Positions 52,302-61,973 of a stretch of 64,000 bases of DNA are shown here, piece by piece. The stretch is from DATAEE01 sp963725145 (GTDB lineage Bacteria; Acidobacteriota; Vicinamibacteria; Vicinamibacterales; 2-12-FULL-66-21). The stretch's first letter is position 1, and every line of letters begins with the position of its first letter. The stretch lies in contig CAVRXL010000013.1 of assembly GCA_963725145.1 (NCBI GenBank), positions 372,001 to 436,000 on the forward strand. The letters run 5' to 3'. The notes under the pieces were generated by a model. It saw only the letters and a list, made by a program, of their open reading frames with translations, searched no databases and was not told the origin of the DNA. The position numbers were made by a program, and so were the translations under genes.

Positions 52302-53654
52302 ATGCGCAAGAACTGGATCGATCGCGTCGCTCAGGCCATGGAACGGCTCGTCCCCGACGCGATCACGACCGCCATCATCCTGATGGTCGTGTTGTTCGTC
52401 CTCTCGCTCGCGCTCGGCGCATCCGTGACGGCGACCATGGACGCGTACTACCGGGGGCTGTGGAGCCTGCTCGCCTTCACGATGCAGATGACGCTCATCC
52501 TCGTGCTGAGCCTCATCCTCGGCTCGACCCCCGTCTTCAAGCGCCTCGTCGTGTCCGTGTCCCGGCTACCAAAGACCACCACGCAGGTCGTCACCCTGGC
52601 GGTGCTCTCGGGGGCGTTCATTTCCTACTTGAACTGGGGACTCGCGATTGCTCTGACGCCGATCATCGCGATTCACTTCGCGCAGGAAGCTGAGCGCAAG
52701 GGAATTCCTGTCGACTTCCTCTTTCTGCTGGCCACGCTCGCGGGCGCCGGATCGATCTGGCAATTCGGGTTCTCGGGCAGCGCGCCGCTGCTCGTCGCGA
52801 CGCCCGGCCATTTCCTCGAGAAGACCACGGGGGTGATGCCGCTCTACACGACGATCTGGGCGCCGGCGACGCTCGTTCTCGTGGTCACCTTCACGGCGGT
52901 CACCATCGCCGCGGGCTGCCTGTTGATGCCGCGGCGCGTCCGGCCGATCTCGGAGTTTCCCGAGGTGACGATCCTCGGAGCGACCGACGAGGTCCCGGCG
53001 CAGCGGAAAACGCCCGCCGCGCGCACCAGCCTCGCGCAGCGGCTCGAGCTCAGCCCGTTCGTCATGGCGCCGCTCGCGATCATGCTTGCCGGCTGGCTGT
53101 ACCACCACTTCTTCGTGAAGCGGTTGAGCCTCGACATCAACTCTGTCAATACGATCGTGCTGTTCCTGGGTGTCGTCCTGCACGGAAACGTCCTGCGCTT
53201 CACGAAGGCCCTGCAGGAAGCGGTCGCGCGCGCCTGGCCGATCGTGCTGATGTATCACCTCTATGCGGGCCTCGCCGGGCTGATTCAGTTCACGCCGGTC
53301 GGCGATTTCCTGATCAACCTCCTGAATCCTCTCCTGACCAGCTATTCGTACACCTTCCTGACGGCGCTCATCAGCGCCATCGTGGCGGTCTTCATCCCGA
53401 CGAGCGGCGGGCAGTGGCTGATCCAGGGACTCGTGACGGTGAAGACCGCGGAGATCGTGGGCGTCAGCGCGCAGCGGGGCCTGCTGGCGCTCAGCGTGGG
53501 AGACCACGTCGGGAACCTCGTGACGCCGTTCTGGGCGGTCGTCGGCGCGAGCATCGCACGGATCGACTTCAGGCTGTACTTCGGCTACCGCCTGCTCTTC
53601 GCCGCCATCTGGTTCGTGATGGGCGTGCTGGCGTTCACCTTCCTTCCGTGTTGA
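52302..53654 (+). CDS. Short-chain fatty acid transporter (AtoE/TIGR00366 type)
   Basis: A 450-residue membrane carrier with about 11-12 helices (TTAIILMVVLFVLSLALG, SYTFLTALISAIVAVFIPTS, ending VMGVLAFTFLPC). The GSAPLLVATPGHFLEK and FIPTSGGQWLIQG stretches are those of the AtoE family of short-chain fatty-acid uptake proteins. I use ATG 52302 because GAGGAG lies four bases before. It likely supplies butyrate-class acids to the CoA-ligases and beta-oxidation genes in this window. Confidence 0.88.
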   Translation: MRKNWIDRVAQAMERLVPDAITTAIILMVVLFVLSLALGASVTATMDAYYRGLWSLLAFTMQMTLILVLSLILGSTPVFKRLVVSVSRLPKTTTQVVTLAVLSGAFISYLNWGLAIALTPIIAIHFAQEAERKGIPVDFLFLLATLAGAGSIWQFGFSGSAPLLVATPGHFLEKTTGVMPLYTTIWAPATLVLVVTFTAVTIAAGCLLMPRRVRPISEFPEVTILGATDEVPAQRKTPAARTSLAQRLELSPFVMAPLAIMLAGWLYHHFFVKRLSLDINSVNTIVLFLGVVLHGNVLRFTKALQEAVARAWPIVLMYHLYAGLAGLIQFTPVGDFLINLLNPLLTSYSYTFLTALISAIVAVFIPTSGGQWLIQGLVTVKTAEIVGVSAQRGLLALSVGDHVGNLVTPFWAVVGASIARIDFRLYFGYRLLFAAIWFVMGVLAFTFLPC

Positions 53655-53699
53655 ACCTCAGCGTCCTCTGCCTCCTTTGGGCTGGCCTCTGACGTTCTA

Positions 53700-56600
53700 T
53701 CAGAAACTAATCTTCGCCGCCAGCTGCGCCTGGCGGGGCGGCAGCGTCTCCGTGTAGAGGCCGTAGGTCGGCAGCGGGCTCCCGGGGAACGCCCCCGTGC
53801 CGAAGATCGTGAACGAGCTCTGGTTCGTGTTCTCGAAGAAGTTCGCGCGGTTGAAGAGATTGAACACGTCCAGGATGGCCTCGAAGCTCGCGCCCTTCCC
53901 GAAGCGGAATCTCTTGCTCACTCTCAGGTCCATGTTGACGTAGCTGGCCGTCGTCCCGCTGTTGCGGCCGACGCTCGAGGCTTCGTCGAGCGGATTCGCG
54001 CGCGCGCGGTCGGACGGGAACGCGCCGCCGTTGCCGTCGCCGTTGAGATCCGCCCCGGCGAGCGGGGTGAACGGACGGCCCGACGCGGCGGTGAAGATAC
54101 CCGAGATCCCGAAGTCCCAGGGCAACTGGTAGACGCCCGACAGCACGAAACGGTGCCGCTGATCGTGCGTGGCCGGTCCCCGCTCCGAGTCGGGCACGAA
54201 GCCCAGCGGCAACCCGAGCTCGTCCCCCTGGTCGCGGCCGAACCCGTTGTTCTGCGGGATGAAGTTGCTCTGGAAGTCCGTGGAGTTGTCCTCGGCCTTC
54301 GAGAGCGTGTAGGACGCGAGGAACTGGTAGTTGTTGCTGAAGCGCTTGTTGAGCGACAGCGTGAACCCCTTGTACTCCGTCTCTCCGAACGACGTGTACT
54401 GGAGGACGGATGCGGAGGTGGCCGGTATGCCGCCGTTCACGCACGGCGCGCCGGGAATCGCGGAGCAGGGGAAGTCGTTCGGGCGGCGGCTGGTGCCGAG
54501 CCGCGCGCCGAGCACCGGGTTGTAGTCGACGGTTCCGATCTGCTCGTAGCCGCGCACGTAGACAAAATTGGCGTTGACGGCGAGGTCGTTCGTCAGCGCG
54601 CGATCCACACCGATCGCCGCCTGGTGCGCGTACGGATCTTCGAGCGATGGATCGGCCGCGAACTGGAGCGTCGCGTACCTGCCGCCGAAGAACGACGCCG
54701 CCTGCGCTTCGGTCAGGCGGCGGCCGGACGAGTTCCACGCGCGGACGCTGCACGGGACACCGCCGCAGCTCTGCGCGAGGCTTCCGACAAAGGTGCGGAC
54801 GCCAGTCGAGGCACCCGTCAGAATCTGCGTCACGCCGGCGATCGCGCCGAGCGTGTTCTCGTAGAAGAGCCCGTACGCGCCGTGGATCGAAGTCTTGCCG
54901 TCGCCAGTCACGTCGTACGCCGCCGCCACGCGCGGCGCGATGTTGTTGTTGTCCTGCGGGAACGGAAACTGGAGCCGCGTGCCGCTGACATCCGAAATGT
55001 CGTACTCCTGCAGGTCGCCGAAGGACACGCGGTCGTAGCGCAGCCCCGGCTTCAGCACGAACCGGCCGAGCCTCCACTCGTCCTGAACGAACACCGAGAA
55101 GTCGACCGCCGGATAGACGAAGACCGAGTTGCCATAGCCCTGGACGTAGGCCGACGGCAGGTTCGCGCTGAACGCCTGGAGCCCCGACGTGATGCCGAGC
55201 GCCGGGACCGCGCTGAAGATGTAGCGTCCGCCGAAATGGAGCGGCAGCGCGCCACGCGTCGCCTCGATGTGGCTGAACCCGAGGCCCGCTTTCAGGTGAT
55301 GACTGCCGGCCAGGAAGCTGATCGTCTCCGCAAACTGCAGCCGGCGGTTCCGGCGCGGGTTCGGCGTGAAGCGCTGGCGTCCGACGCTCGCGACCCCCGT
55401 GATCTCGAGCGTGGGTCCGCCCTGGTCCTCCGCGAGGCACGGACCGCCGCACAGCGGATCCAGCGAGTTGATCTCCTGGTCCTGCGGTGCGTACTGCATC
55501 CGGAACTCGTTGACCCACCGGTTGGAAAGGACGTCGGTCTGCGAGGCCGAGACCGACCAGTCCGTTCGGAGCTGCATCGCCCCGCGGCTCCGCGCGACGA
55601 TACCGCCGAAGGGCTCGACGTTCTCGTTCTCGACGTCGGCATAGCTGCCGCGCACGACGAGGTTGGAATTGGCGCTCCAGTGGTGCTCGACCTTTCCGAG
55701 CAGGCCGGTGTTCTGAACCTCGAACGGGACGTTGCCCAGCTCGACCGGAAACCCGCGCTGGTTGAGCAGCGCAGCCGCGGACTCCTGGATCGTCACGAGA
55801 TTCGCGTCCGTGATGTCGAGCTGCTCGAAGGACGCGAAGAAGAACGTCTTGTCCCTCACGATCGGGCCGCCGAGCGTCGCGCCCCACTGGTCCTGGCTGA
55901 ACGGCGCCTTGTCGAGGTCAATCGGATTGCCGAAAATGTCGAACTGCTCGAAGTGCTTCTTCGAGTTGAGCGAGTCGTCACGGAAATAGTAGAAAGCGTT
56001 GCCGTGCAGGCTGTTGGTTCCGCTCTTCGTCACGATGTTGACGACGCCGCCGGTCGCCTTGCCGAACTCCGCGGAGTAGGAGTTGGTCAGGACCTGGAAC
56101 TCGCGGACCGCTTCCTGGCTGAAGCTCGCGCGCACGGCGCCGACGACCTGGTCGTTGTTGTCGAGGCCGTCGACCATGATGTTGTTCGAGCGCGCGCGCT
56201 GGCCGGTGAAGGAGAGGCCGGAGGTGGCCGATGCCCCCTGCTGCGGCGTCCGGTCGGTCGTCACGCCTGGCGTGATGACTGAGAAGCTGATGAAGTTCCG
56301 TCCGTTGATGGGCAGGTTGTCGATCTGCTGCCGGTTGAGCACCGACGACACCGCCGTGTTCGTCACCTCGACGACCGGTGAATCCCCGGTGACCGTCACC
56401 TGCTCGGCCGTGCCCGCCACCGACAACCGGAAGTCCAACGTGACGGACTGGCCGAGGAGCAGCACGATGCCCGTCTGCGTCTGGGACGTGAAGCCCTGCG
56501 TCGCAGCGGTTATCGAATACGTTCCCGGCGCGAGCGCGGCGGCCGAGTAGCGGCCCCGGTCGTCGGTCGTCGCCGTCCGCGTGACGTTGGTGTCGACGTT

Positions 56601-56756
56601 CGTCACCGTGACGGTGACACCCGTCAGGATCGCCCCCGACTGATCGACGACGGTGCCCTCGAGATCGGCGCCGGTCAGACGGGCCTGAGAAAAGGCGGTG
56701 GCCGGTAGAACGGCCAGAAGCATCGCACAGGCGGCCAATGAAACCCTTCGGGTCAC
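53700..56756 (-). CDS. Oar-like TonB-dependent receptor
   Basis: A 1018-residue outer-membrane receptor. Signal peptide (SLAACAMLLAVLPATAFS), carboxypeptidase-regulatory-like domain (VVDQSGAILTGVTVTVTNVD), plug (NLPINGRNFISFSVITPG; VDGLDN; GGVVNIVTKSGTN) and a barrel ending AQLAAKISF. Unlike the receptor at 25245 its frame is intact. It closes a run with AtoE, from which it is separated by 45 bp of convergent DNA, and is divergent from the PHB-type esterase. Possibly involved in import of polymer fragments; substrate unknown. Confidence 0.92.
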   Translation of the reverse strand: MTRRVSLAACAMLLAVLPATAFSQARLTGADLEGTVVDQSGAILTGVTVTVTNVDTNVTRTATTDDRGRYSAAALAPGTYSITAATQGFTSQTQTGIVLLLGQSVTLDFRLSVAGTAEQVTVTGDSPVVEVTNTAVSSVLNRQQIDNLPINGRNFISFSVITPGVTTDRTPQQGASATSGLSFTGQRARSNNIMVDGLDNNDQVVGAVRASFSQEAVREFQVLTNSYSAEFGKATGGVVNIVTKSGTNSLHGNAFYYFRDDSLNSKKHFEQFDIFGNPIDLDKAPFSQDQWGATLGGPIVRDKTFFFASFEQLDITDANLVTIQESAAALLNQRGFPVELGNVPFEVQNTGLLGKVEHHWSANSNLVVRGSYADVENENVEPFGGIVARSRGAMQLRTDWSVSASQTDVLSNRWVNEFRMQYAPQDQEINSLDPLCGGPCLAEDQGGPTLEITGVASVGRQRFTPNPRRNRRLQFAETISFLAGSHHLKAGLGFSHIEATRGALPLHFGGRYIFSAVPALGITSGLQAFSANLPSAYVQGYGNSVFVYPAVDFSVFVQDEWRLGRFVLKPGLRYDRVSFGDLQEYDISDVSGTRLQFPFPQDNNNIAPRVAAAYDVTGDGKTSIHGAYGLFYENTLGAIAGVTQILTGASTGVRTFVGSLAQSCGGVPCSVRAWNSSGRRLTEAQAASFFGGRYATLQFAADPSLEDPYAHQAAIGVDRALTNDLAVNANFVYVRGYEQIGTVDYNPVLGARLGTSRRPNDFPCSAIPGAPCVNGGIPATSASVLQYTSFGETEYKGFTLSLNKRFSNNYQFLASYTLSKAEDNSTDFQSNFIPQNNGFGRDQGDELGLPLGFVPDSERGPATHDQRHRFVLSGVYQLPWDFGISGIFTAASGRPFTPLAGADLNGDGNGGAFPSDRARANPLDEASSVGRNSGTTASYVNMDLRVSKRFRFGKGASFEAILDVFNLFNRANFFENTNQSSFTIFGTGAFPGSPLPTYGLYTETLPPRQAQLAAKISF

Positions 56757-56857
56757 GAGTCACCTCCACCGGCAGTTCCGGGAACACCGCCTACCGGCCG
56801 GTCGGTAAGGGTGGTAGATTTTCGCCTCAGGCTGAGATGCTGGCAAGGGCTTTTTCA

Positions 56858-58408
56858 ATGCTGAAACCAATACGCCGCCTGGCGGGCGCCGTCCTCCTGT
56901 CCATCCTGGCGCCTGACGTTGCCGCGCCGCAGGCGCTGCCAAGCCTCACGCTCCTGCGCGTGCAATACAACACGCGGAAAGTCACCCTGAAACCGGAGGG
57001 AGACCTGAAGGCGCAAATCGACGCGCTCGACAAGCAGATCGAGCAAGCGACGCGGCTCGGGCAGAACGGCGAGCTCCGGCGGCTGCTCGCGAAGGGCACC
57101 ACGCTGCTCGCGGGGAAGCCATGGACCGAGGAGCTGGACTTTGCGACGTCGCTCGTCCTGCGCGCCGACCGCATCGTCGCCGACTCGACGAAGCCCTTCG
57201 CCGCCCGACTGGAGCAAATCTACAGTCCCTCAATCGTGCTGCAGCGCCCGCTCACGGCGCGCGTGCTGCTGCGCCGGTCGGGCCGCGCGACATTCCTGGG
57301 GTCCCCGCCGGCAGAGGAGGTCGTCAAGGAGCTGAGCACCCTCGATGGCGTCGGCCGCGACCTTCGTGAGTCGCCGTATCGGATCGAGCTCGACGTGTCG
57401 GGCGTTGCCGACGGGTCCTACCAGCTGAGCGTGGAGGTGTTCGATCAGGCGCGGTCGCTGGGGACTGCCACGCTCGGCATCGCACTGCACAAGGGGCTCG
57501 ACGCGCTCGTCGCGCGGCTCGAGAAGGCCTCGGCGGGACTGACAGGGCCCGCGCGCGACGAAGTCCTTTTTCCGGTCGATCGCATCCGGAACGTGAACCG
57601 CGGCCGCATCGAGCTGCGAACGGTAGACGTCACGGCGGAGTTGAAGGGCGGGGAGGCGGCGGCTCGAGGGGCCAGGAGCGGGAACGATCCGCTTCGCGGC
57701 CGCACCGGCGATCTGGAGCGGCACTACCTGCTCGAGCCGGCGGGCGAGATCATGCCGTATCGGCTGTACGTGCCCACCTCCTACGCTCCCGCGCGCGCGT
57801 TGCCGCTCGTCATCGCGCTGCACGGGCTGGGCGCGACCGAGGACTCGTTCTTCGACGGCTACGGCAGGACGCTGCCGAAGCTCGCCGAACAGCGCGGCTA
57901 CATCGTCGCCGCCCCGCTGGGGTTCCGCGTGGACGGCTTTTACGGCTGGGGCGTGGCCCCGCCGCCCGAGGACGTCGTGGCGCGGCGGCGGCAGGAGCTG
58001 AGCGAACAGGACGTGCTGGAAGTCCTGAAGCACGTCAGGGCGCGGTACACGATCGACGAGAACCGGCTCTATCTCATGGGGCATTCGATGGGCGCGATCG
58101 GCACGTGGCGGCTCGCGGCCAAGTACCCGGATATCTGGGCCGCGCTCGGCCCGTTCGCCGGCTTCGGGTCGCCGGCGACGGCCGAGCGCGTACGTCACAT
58201 CCCGCAGTTCGTCGTGCACGGTGATGCCGATCCGACGGTCAACGTGCAGGGCTCGCGCGACATGGTCGAGGGAGTCAAGAGACTCGGCGGCGTCGTGAAG
58301 TATGTCGAGGTGCCGGGCGGCAATCACATCGACGTCGTCGCGCCGAATCTTGCCGCGATGTTTGATTTCTTTGACGCGCAGAGGAAGAGGCCGGGTACGG
58401 GGCAGTGA
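56858..58408 (+). CDS. Exported PHB-depolymerase-family esterase
   Basis: About 516 residues from ATG 56858 (AAGGG nine bases before). Signal peptide LKPIRRLAGAVLLSILAPD. N-terminal about 250 residues form an unassigned domain (helical then beta). A C-terminal alpha/beta hydrolase follows: oxyanion HGLGATED, nucleophile Ser in LYLMGHSMGAIGTW, acid Asp in VHGDADPTVN and catalytic His in PGGNHIDVV. Family members cleave polyhydroxybutyrate or feruloyl esters. Divergent from the Oar-like receptor by 101 bp, consistent with a polymer-use role. Confidence 0.88.
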   Translation: MLKPIRRLAGAVLLSILAPDVAAPQALPSLTLLRVQYNTRKVTLKPEGDLKAQIDALDKQIEQATRLGQNGELRRLLAKGTTLLAGKPWTEELDFATSLVLRADRIVADSTKPFAARLEQIYSPSIVLQRPLTARVLLRRSGRATFLGSPPAEEVVKELSTLDGVGRDLRESPYRIELDVSGVADGSYQLSVEVFDQARSLGTATLGIALHKGLDALVARLEKASAGLTGPARDEVLFPVDRIRNVNRGRIELRTVDVTAELKGGEAAARGARSGNDPLRGRTGDLERHYLLEPAGEIMPYRLYVPTSYAPARALPLVIALHGLGATEDSFFDGYGRTLPKLAEQRGYIVAAPLGFRVDGFYGWGVAPPPEDVVARRRQELSEQDVLEVLKHVRARYTIDENRLYLMGHSMGAIGTWRLAAKYPDIWAALGPFAGFGSPATAERVRHIPQFVVHGDADPTVNVQGSRDMVEGVKRLGGVVKYVEVPGGNHIDVVAPNLAAMFDFFDAQRKRPGTGQ

Positions 58409-58434
58409 CAAGGAGCGTTCGGGTAGTTCCGGCA

Positions 58435-58505
58435 CGCCCGACCTGACCGCCTACGCCAAGGCTACGGCGGTCCGCCGAAGCTTCAGCGGAGGCGGAAGGT
58501 CGGGC
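58435..58505 (+). repeat. Composite REP with 52-nt insert at the apex, copy 1
   Basis: Outer arms CGCCCGACCT (58435-58444) and AGGTCGGGC (58497-58505) match the short REPs exactly, but a 52-nt insert replaces the two-base apex. The insert forms two further stems, GACCGCC/GGCGGTC (58445-58451 with 58466-58472) and CCGCcGAAGCTTCaGCGG (58472-58489). It sits between the convergent esterase and FadJ-like genes and may act as a two-way terminator. Confidence 0.85.
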
Positions 58506-58507
58506 CA

Positions 58508-60631
58508 CTACTCGTCGCTGTAGAATCCTCGGCCTTCCGCCACCAACCGCTCGAGCAGCGGCGCCGGCTGCCAGTAGTCCCCGAAGCGACCGCGATACTC
58601 CTTCACGCGCGCCAACACAACAGGCAGCCCGACCGTGTCGGCGTAGAACATCGGCCCGCCACGGTGCCGCGGGAACCCGAAACCATACGCGTAGATGACG
58701 TCGATATCGCTCGCGCGACTGGCATACCCGTCCTCGAGGACCCGCGCGCCCTCGTTGGCGAGCGCCGTCGTGATCCGCGCGATGATCTCGTCGTCTGAGA
58801 TTGGCCGCCGACTGATTCCCCGGCGCGTCGCCGCCTCGGCGGCGAGCTTGTCGATCAACGGATCGGGCAGCGGCGTCCGGCTGCCCGGTTCGTAGCGGTA
58901 CCAGCCGCCGCCGGTCTTCTGCCCGTAGCGGCCCATCTCGTAGAGACGATCCGGCACTTCGGACTGCGGTCCCTCCGCGCGCGTCTTGCCCGTCAGCTTG
59001 AGGTGCTGCCGGATCCGCGCGCCGACGTCGATGCCGGCGATGTCCTGCATCGCGTAAGGGCCCACCGGCAGGCCGAAGTCGGTGACCGCCTTGTCGATCT
59101 GCGGCACGCTCGCCCCCTCTTCGAGCAGCAGGTAGGACTCGCGCATGTAGTAGGCGAGCATCCGGTTGGCGACGAAGCCGAAGCAGTTGCCCACGACGAC
59201 CCCGACCTTGCCGAGCCGCTTCGCGAGCTTCAGCGACGTCGCCAGCACTTCGCGGCTCGTCTCGCGCCCCCGAACGATCTCGAGAAGCTTCATCACGTTC
59301 GCTGGGCTGAAAAAATGATGGCCAAGGACCTGCCCCGGCCGGCCGCTGGCGCGGGCGAACTCGTCGATGTCGAGCGTCGAGGTGTTCGAGGCGAGGAGAC
59401 ACTCAGGGCGGGTGACGCGCGCCAGCTCGACGAAGGTGGATTTCTTGAGCTCCATGTCCTCGAAGACGGCTTCGACGACGATGTCGGCCGCGTCGAAACC
59501 ATCGAAGGTCGTGGTCGGCGTGATGAGCGCCATCGTGCGCTCCATCGCGTCTCCCGTCATCCGTCCCTTCGATACCGACGACTGATAGTTCTTCCGGATC
59601 GTCGCGAGGCCGCGGTCGAGCGCCGCCTGGTCGACCTCTTTGAGCAGCACGGGAATGCCGGCATTCGCGTACGACATCGCGATGCCGCCCCCCATCGTCC
59701 CGGCGCCCACGACCGCCGCCCGCGTGATTGTGGCGGCGGGCGTCTCCTTCGGGACATCCGGCACCTTTGCCGCCTCGCGCTCGGAGAAGAACAAATGGAC
59801 GAGCGCGCGCGACTGGGTCGAGGTCACGCAGTCCGCGAACAGCTCACGCTCGCGCAGCGACCCGGCGTCGAACTCCATCGTCAACGCCGCCTCGATCGCT
59901 TCCACGGCCGCGTACGGCGCCTTGGCCCCGCGCGCCGATTTCGCGAGCGCCGCGCGAGTCGCCGCCACGGCTTTCAACCCGGCGTCGCGGTCCGCGATCT
60001 TCGTCGTGAGGTCCCGCGTCCGCCGGACTTCGCGCGCGGCGGCTTTCGCGCGCGCAAAAGCGATCGCGCCGGCGAGCAGGTCCCCTTCGACGATATCGTC
60101 GATGATGCCCTCCGCCAGCGCTCGCTTGGCCGCTATCGGTTTTCCGTCCGTGCACAGCTCGAGCGCCGTCGCGGGACCCGAGAGCCGGGGCAGACGCTGT
60201 GTGCCGCCCGCGCCGGGGATGATCCCCAGCATCACCTCGGGCTGGCCGACCTTGGCATCGGCGGTGGCCACGCGGAAGTGACAGGCCATCGCGACCTCGA
60301 GGCCGCCGCCGAGCGCGTTGCCGTGGATCGCGGCGACGAGCGGCTTTGCCGTGTCCTCGATGCGTTTCAACCGCGCGTGGGTCTGACCCGAGCGCTCGAG
60401 CGACTGCTCGCGCGTCTTGAGGGTCTTGAAGATCTTGATGTCGGCTCCGGCGATGAACGTCTGTCCCGCGCCGATGAGGACGATGGCGTCGACCTCAGAG
60501 TCGGCCGCGCCGCGGGCGACCTCTTCTTCAATCGCCTCCCAGACGCCAGGACCCAGCGCATTGACGGGCGGATTGTCGACCGTGACGACGGCGACGCGGT
60601 CTTGTCGGTTGTAGCGGACGGGATTGGGCAT
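58508..60631 (-). CDS. fadJ: Enoyl-CoA hydratase / 3-hydroxyacyl-CoA dehydrogenase fusion (FadJ-like)
   Basis: A 707-residue beta-oxidation bifunctional protein. N-terminal crotonase (oxyanion GADIKIFK and HGNALGGGLEV; Glu in GQPEVMLGIIPGAGG), then NAD motif VVGAGTMGGGIAMSYANAG at about 308-330, and the 3-hydroxyacyl dehydrogenase dyad His in LGHHFFSPANVMKLLE. It hydrates enoyl-CoA and oxidises the L-3-hydroxy product. Its stop is two bases from a composite REP. The acyl-CoA dehydrogenase is divergent, 55 bp away, so the two probably share a promoter region. The fadJ label is by resemblance. Confidence 0.92.
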   Translation of the reverse strand: MPNPVRYNRQDRVAVVTVDNPPVNALGPGVWEAIEEEVARGAADSEVDAIVLIGAGQTFIAGADIKIFKTLKTREQSLERSGQTHARLKRIEDTAKPLVAAIHGNALGGGLEVAMACHFRVATADAKVGQPEVMLGIIPGAGGTQRLPRLSGPATALELCTDGKPIAAKRALAEGIIDDIVEGDLLAGAIAFARAKAAAREVRRTRDLTTKIADRDAGLKAVAATRAALAKSARGAKAPYAAVEAIEAALTMEFDAGSLRERELFADCVTSTQSRALVHLFFSEREAAKVPDVPKETPAATITRAAVVGAGTMGGGIAMSYANAGIPVLLKEVDQAALDRGLATIRKNYQSSVSKGRMTGDAMERTMALITPTTTFDGFDAADIVVEAVFEDMELKKSTFVELARVTRPECLLASNTSTLDIDEFARASGRPGQVLGHHFFSPANVMKLLEIVRGRETSREVLATSLKLAKRLGKVGVVVGNCFGFVANRMLAYYMRESYLLLEEGASVPQIDKAVTDFGLPVGPYAMQDIAGIDVGARIRQHLKLTGKTRAEGPQSEVPDRLYEMGRYGQKTGGGWYRYEPGSRTPLPDPLIDKLAAEAATRRGISRRPISDDEIIARITTALANEGARVLEDGYASRASDIDVIYAYGFGFPRHRGGPMFYADTVGLPVVLARVKEYRGRFGDYWQPAPLLERLVAEGRGFYSDE

Positions 60632-60686
60632 GGTTCCGGCCGCCCTTCGGCTCGCTTCGCTCGCTCAGGGCGGGGCGTAGACTATC

Positions 60687-61907
60687 ATGCGCGCCATGAA
60701 CTTCGAGTACTCGGACAAGGTACGGGAGCTCGAGCGCCGGCTCCGTGCGTTCATGGACGAGCACATCTACCCGAACGAGGCGACGTTCCGCCGCCAGATC
60801 GCGGAAGGCGATCGGTGGCAGCCGACGGAGATCGTCGAGACGCTGAAGCCGAAGGCACGTGCGGCCGGACTGTGGAACCTGTTTCTGCCGGCGAGCGAGC
60901 GGGGCGCCGGGCTCACGAACGTGGAGTACGCGCCGCTCTGCGAAATCATGGGCCGATCCCCTGGCTGCGGCGCAGAGGTGTTCAACTGCTCGGCTCCCGA
61001 CACCGGGAACATGGAAGTCCTGGAGCGCTACGGCACGCCGGCGCAGCGCGCGCAGTGGCTCGAGCCGCTCCTCGCGGGTCAGATTCGATCCTGTTTCGCG
61101 ATGACCGAGCCGGACGTCGCCTCGTCGGACGCGACGAACATCAAGTCACGGATCGCCCGCGACGGGGATTCGTACGTCATCAACGGCCACAAGTGGTGGA
61201 TTTCGGGTGCCGGCGACCCGCGCTGTCGCATCGCCATCTTCATGGGCAAGACCGATCCGACGGGCCCGCGGCACAAACAGCAGTCGATGATCCTCGTCCC
61301 GATGGACACGCCCGGTATCACCATCAAGCGGATGCTGCCGGTTTTCGGATATGACGATGCGCCGCACGGACACGCCGAGATCGTGTTCGAGAACGTCAGG
61401 GTCCCGGCGTCGAACATGCTGCTCGGCGAAGGACGCGGCTTCGAGATCGCGCAGGGACGGCTGGGGCCGGGACGGATTCACCACTGCATGCGGCTCATCG
61501 GCCTCGCCGAGCGCGCGCACGAAGCCATGTGCCGCCGGGTCACGGAACGCGTCGCGTTCGGCAAGCCGCTAGCGGAGCAGGGCACCATCCGCGCGGACAT
61601 CGCCGAGTCGCGGATGGCGATCGACCAGGCACGGCTGCTGACGCTCAAGACCGCGTTCTTGATGGACACGGTCGGCAACAAGGAGGCACGGCGGGAGATC
61701 GCGATGATCAAGGTCGTCGTCCCGCGCGCGGCGCTCGCGGTCATCGACCGCGCGATCCAGGCGCACGGCGCGGCGGGGATCTGCGACGACTTCGGGCTGG
61801 CGTCCGCCTGGGCGCACGCGCGGACGATCCGTTTGGCGGATGGGCCGGACGAAGTGCACCGGGAGGCGATTGCGAAGCTGGAGCTGGGCCACGGATTGCG
61901 CGAATGA
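60687..61907 (+). CDS. Acyl-CoA dehydrogenase (ACAD10/11-like)
   Basis: A 406-residue flavoenzyme catalysing the first step of beta-oxidation. FAD/substrate blocks: SCFAMTEPDVASSDATN, IVFENVRVPASNMLLGEG and IQAHGAAGICDDF, with the catalytic Glu in DGPDEVH near the C-terminus. It resembles the ACAD10/11 group, which pairs with an APH-type kinase like that at 38718. Its last seven codons (GHGLRE) lie in a GGGCCACGGATT repeat, so the native C-terminus may have been altered. Divergent from fadJ. Confidence 0.92.
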   Translation: MRAMNFEYSDKVRELERRLRAFMDEHIYPNEATFRRQIAEGDRWQPTEIVETLKPKARAAGLWNLFLPASERGAGLTNVEYAPLCEIMGRSPGCGAEVFNCSAPDTGNMEVLERYGTPAQRAQWLEPLLAGQIRSCFAMTEPDVASSDATNIKSRIARDGDSYVINGHKWWISGAGDPRCRIAIFMGKTDPTGPRHKQQSMILVPMDTPGITIKRMLPVFGYDDAPHGHAEIVFENVRVPASNMLLGEGRGFEIAQGRLGPGRIHHCMRLIGLAERAHEAMCRRVTERVAFGKPLAEQGTIRADIAESRMAIDQARLLTLKTAFLMDTVGNKEARREIAMIKVVVPRAALAVIDRAIQAHGAAGICDDFGLASAWAHARTIRLADGPDEVHREAIAKLELGHGLRE

Positions 61908-61936
61908 CGGGCCACGGATTACGCGGATTTCACGGA
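61886..61936. repeat. GGGCCACGGATT tandem repeat
   Basis: Two adjacent 23-bp units (61886-61908; 61909-61931 plus tail to 61936) with about 18 of 23 matches. The first encodes the end of the acyl-CoA dehydrogenase and includes its stop codon (TGA, 61905-61907). The core CCACGGATT is shared with 43337-43394. Confidence 0.75.
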
Positions 61937-61973
61937 TACAACCTGACGCGAGTCCGTGAGTCTTCAGCCGACG

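Noticed and set aside
54153..56282. 709-residue antisense ORF within the second Oar receptor
   Set aside because: Composition is that of a complement of a real gene; no start signal or domain.
59003..61354. 783-residue ORF antisense to the FadJ gene and continuing across the acyl-CoA dehydrogenase
   Set aside because: It crosses two well-supported genes in unnatural composition.
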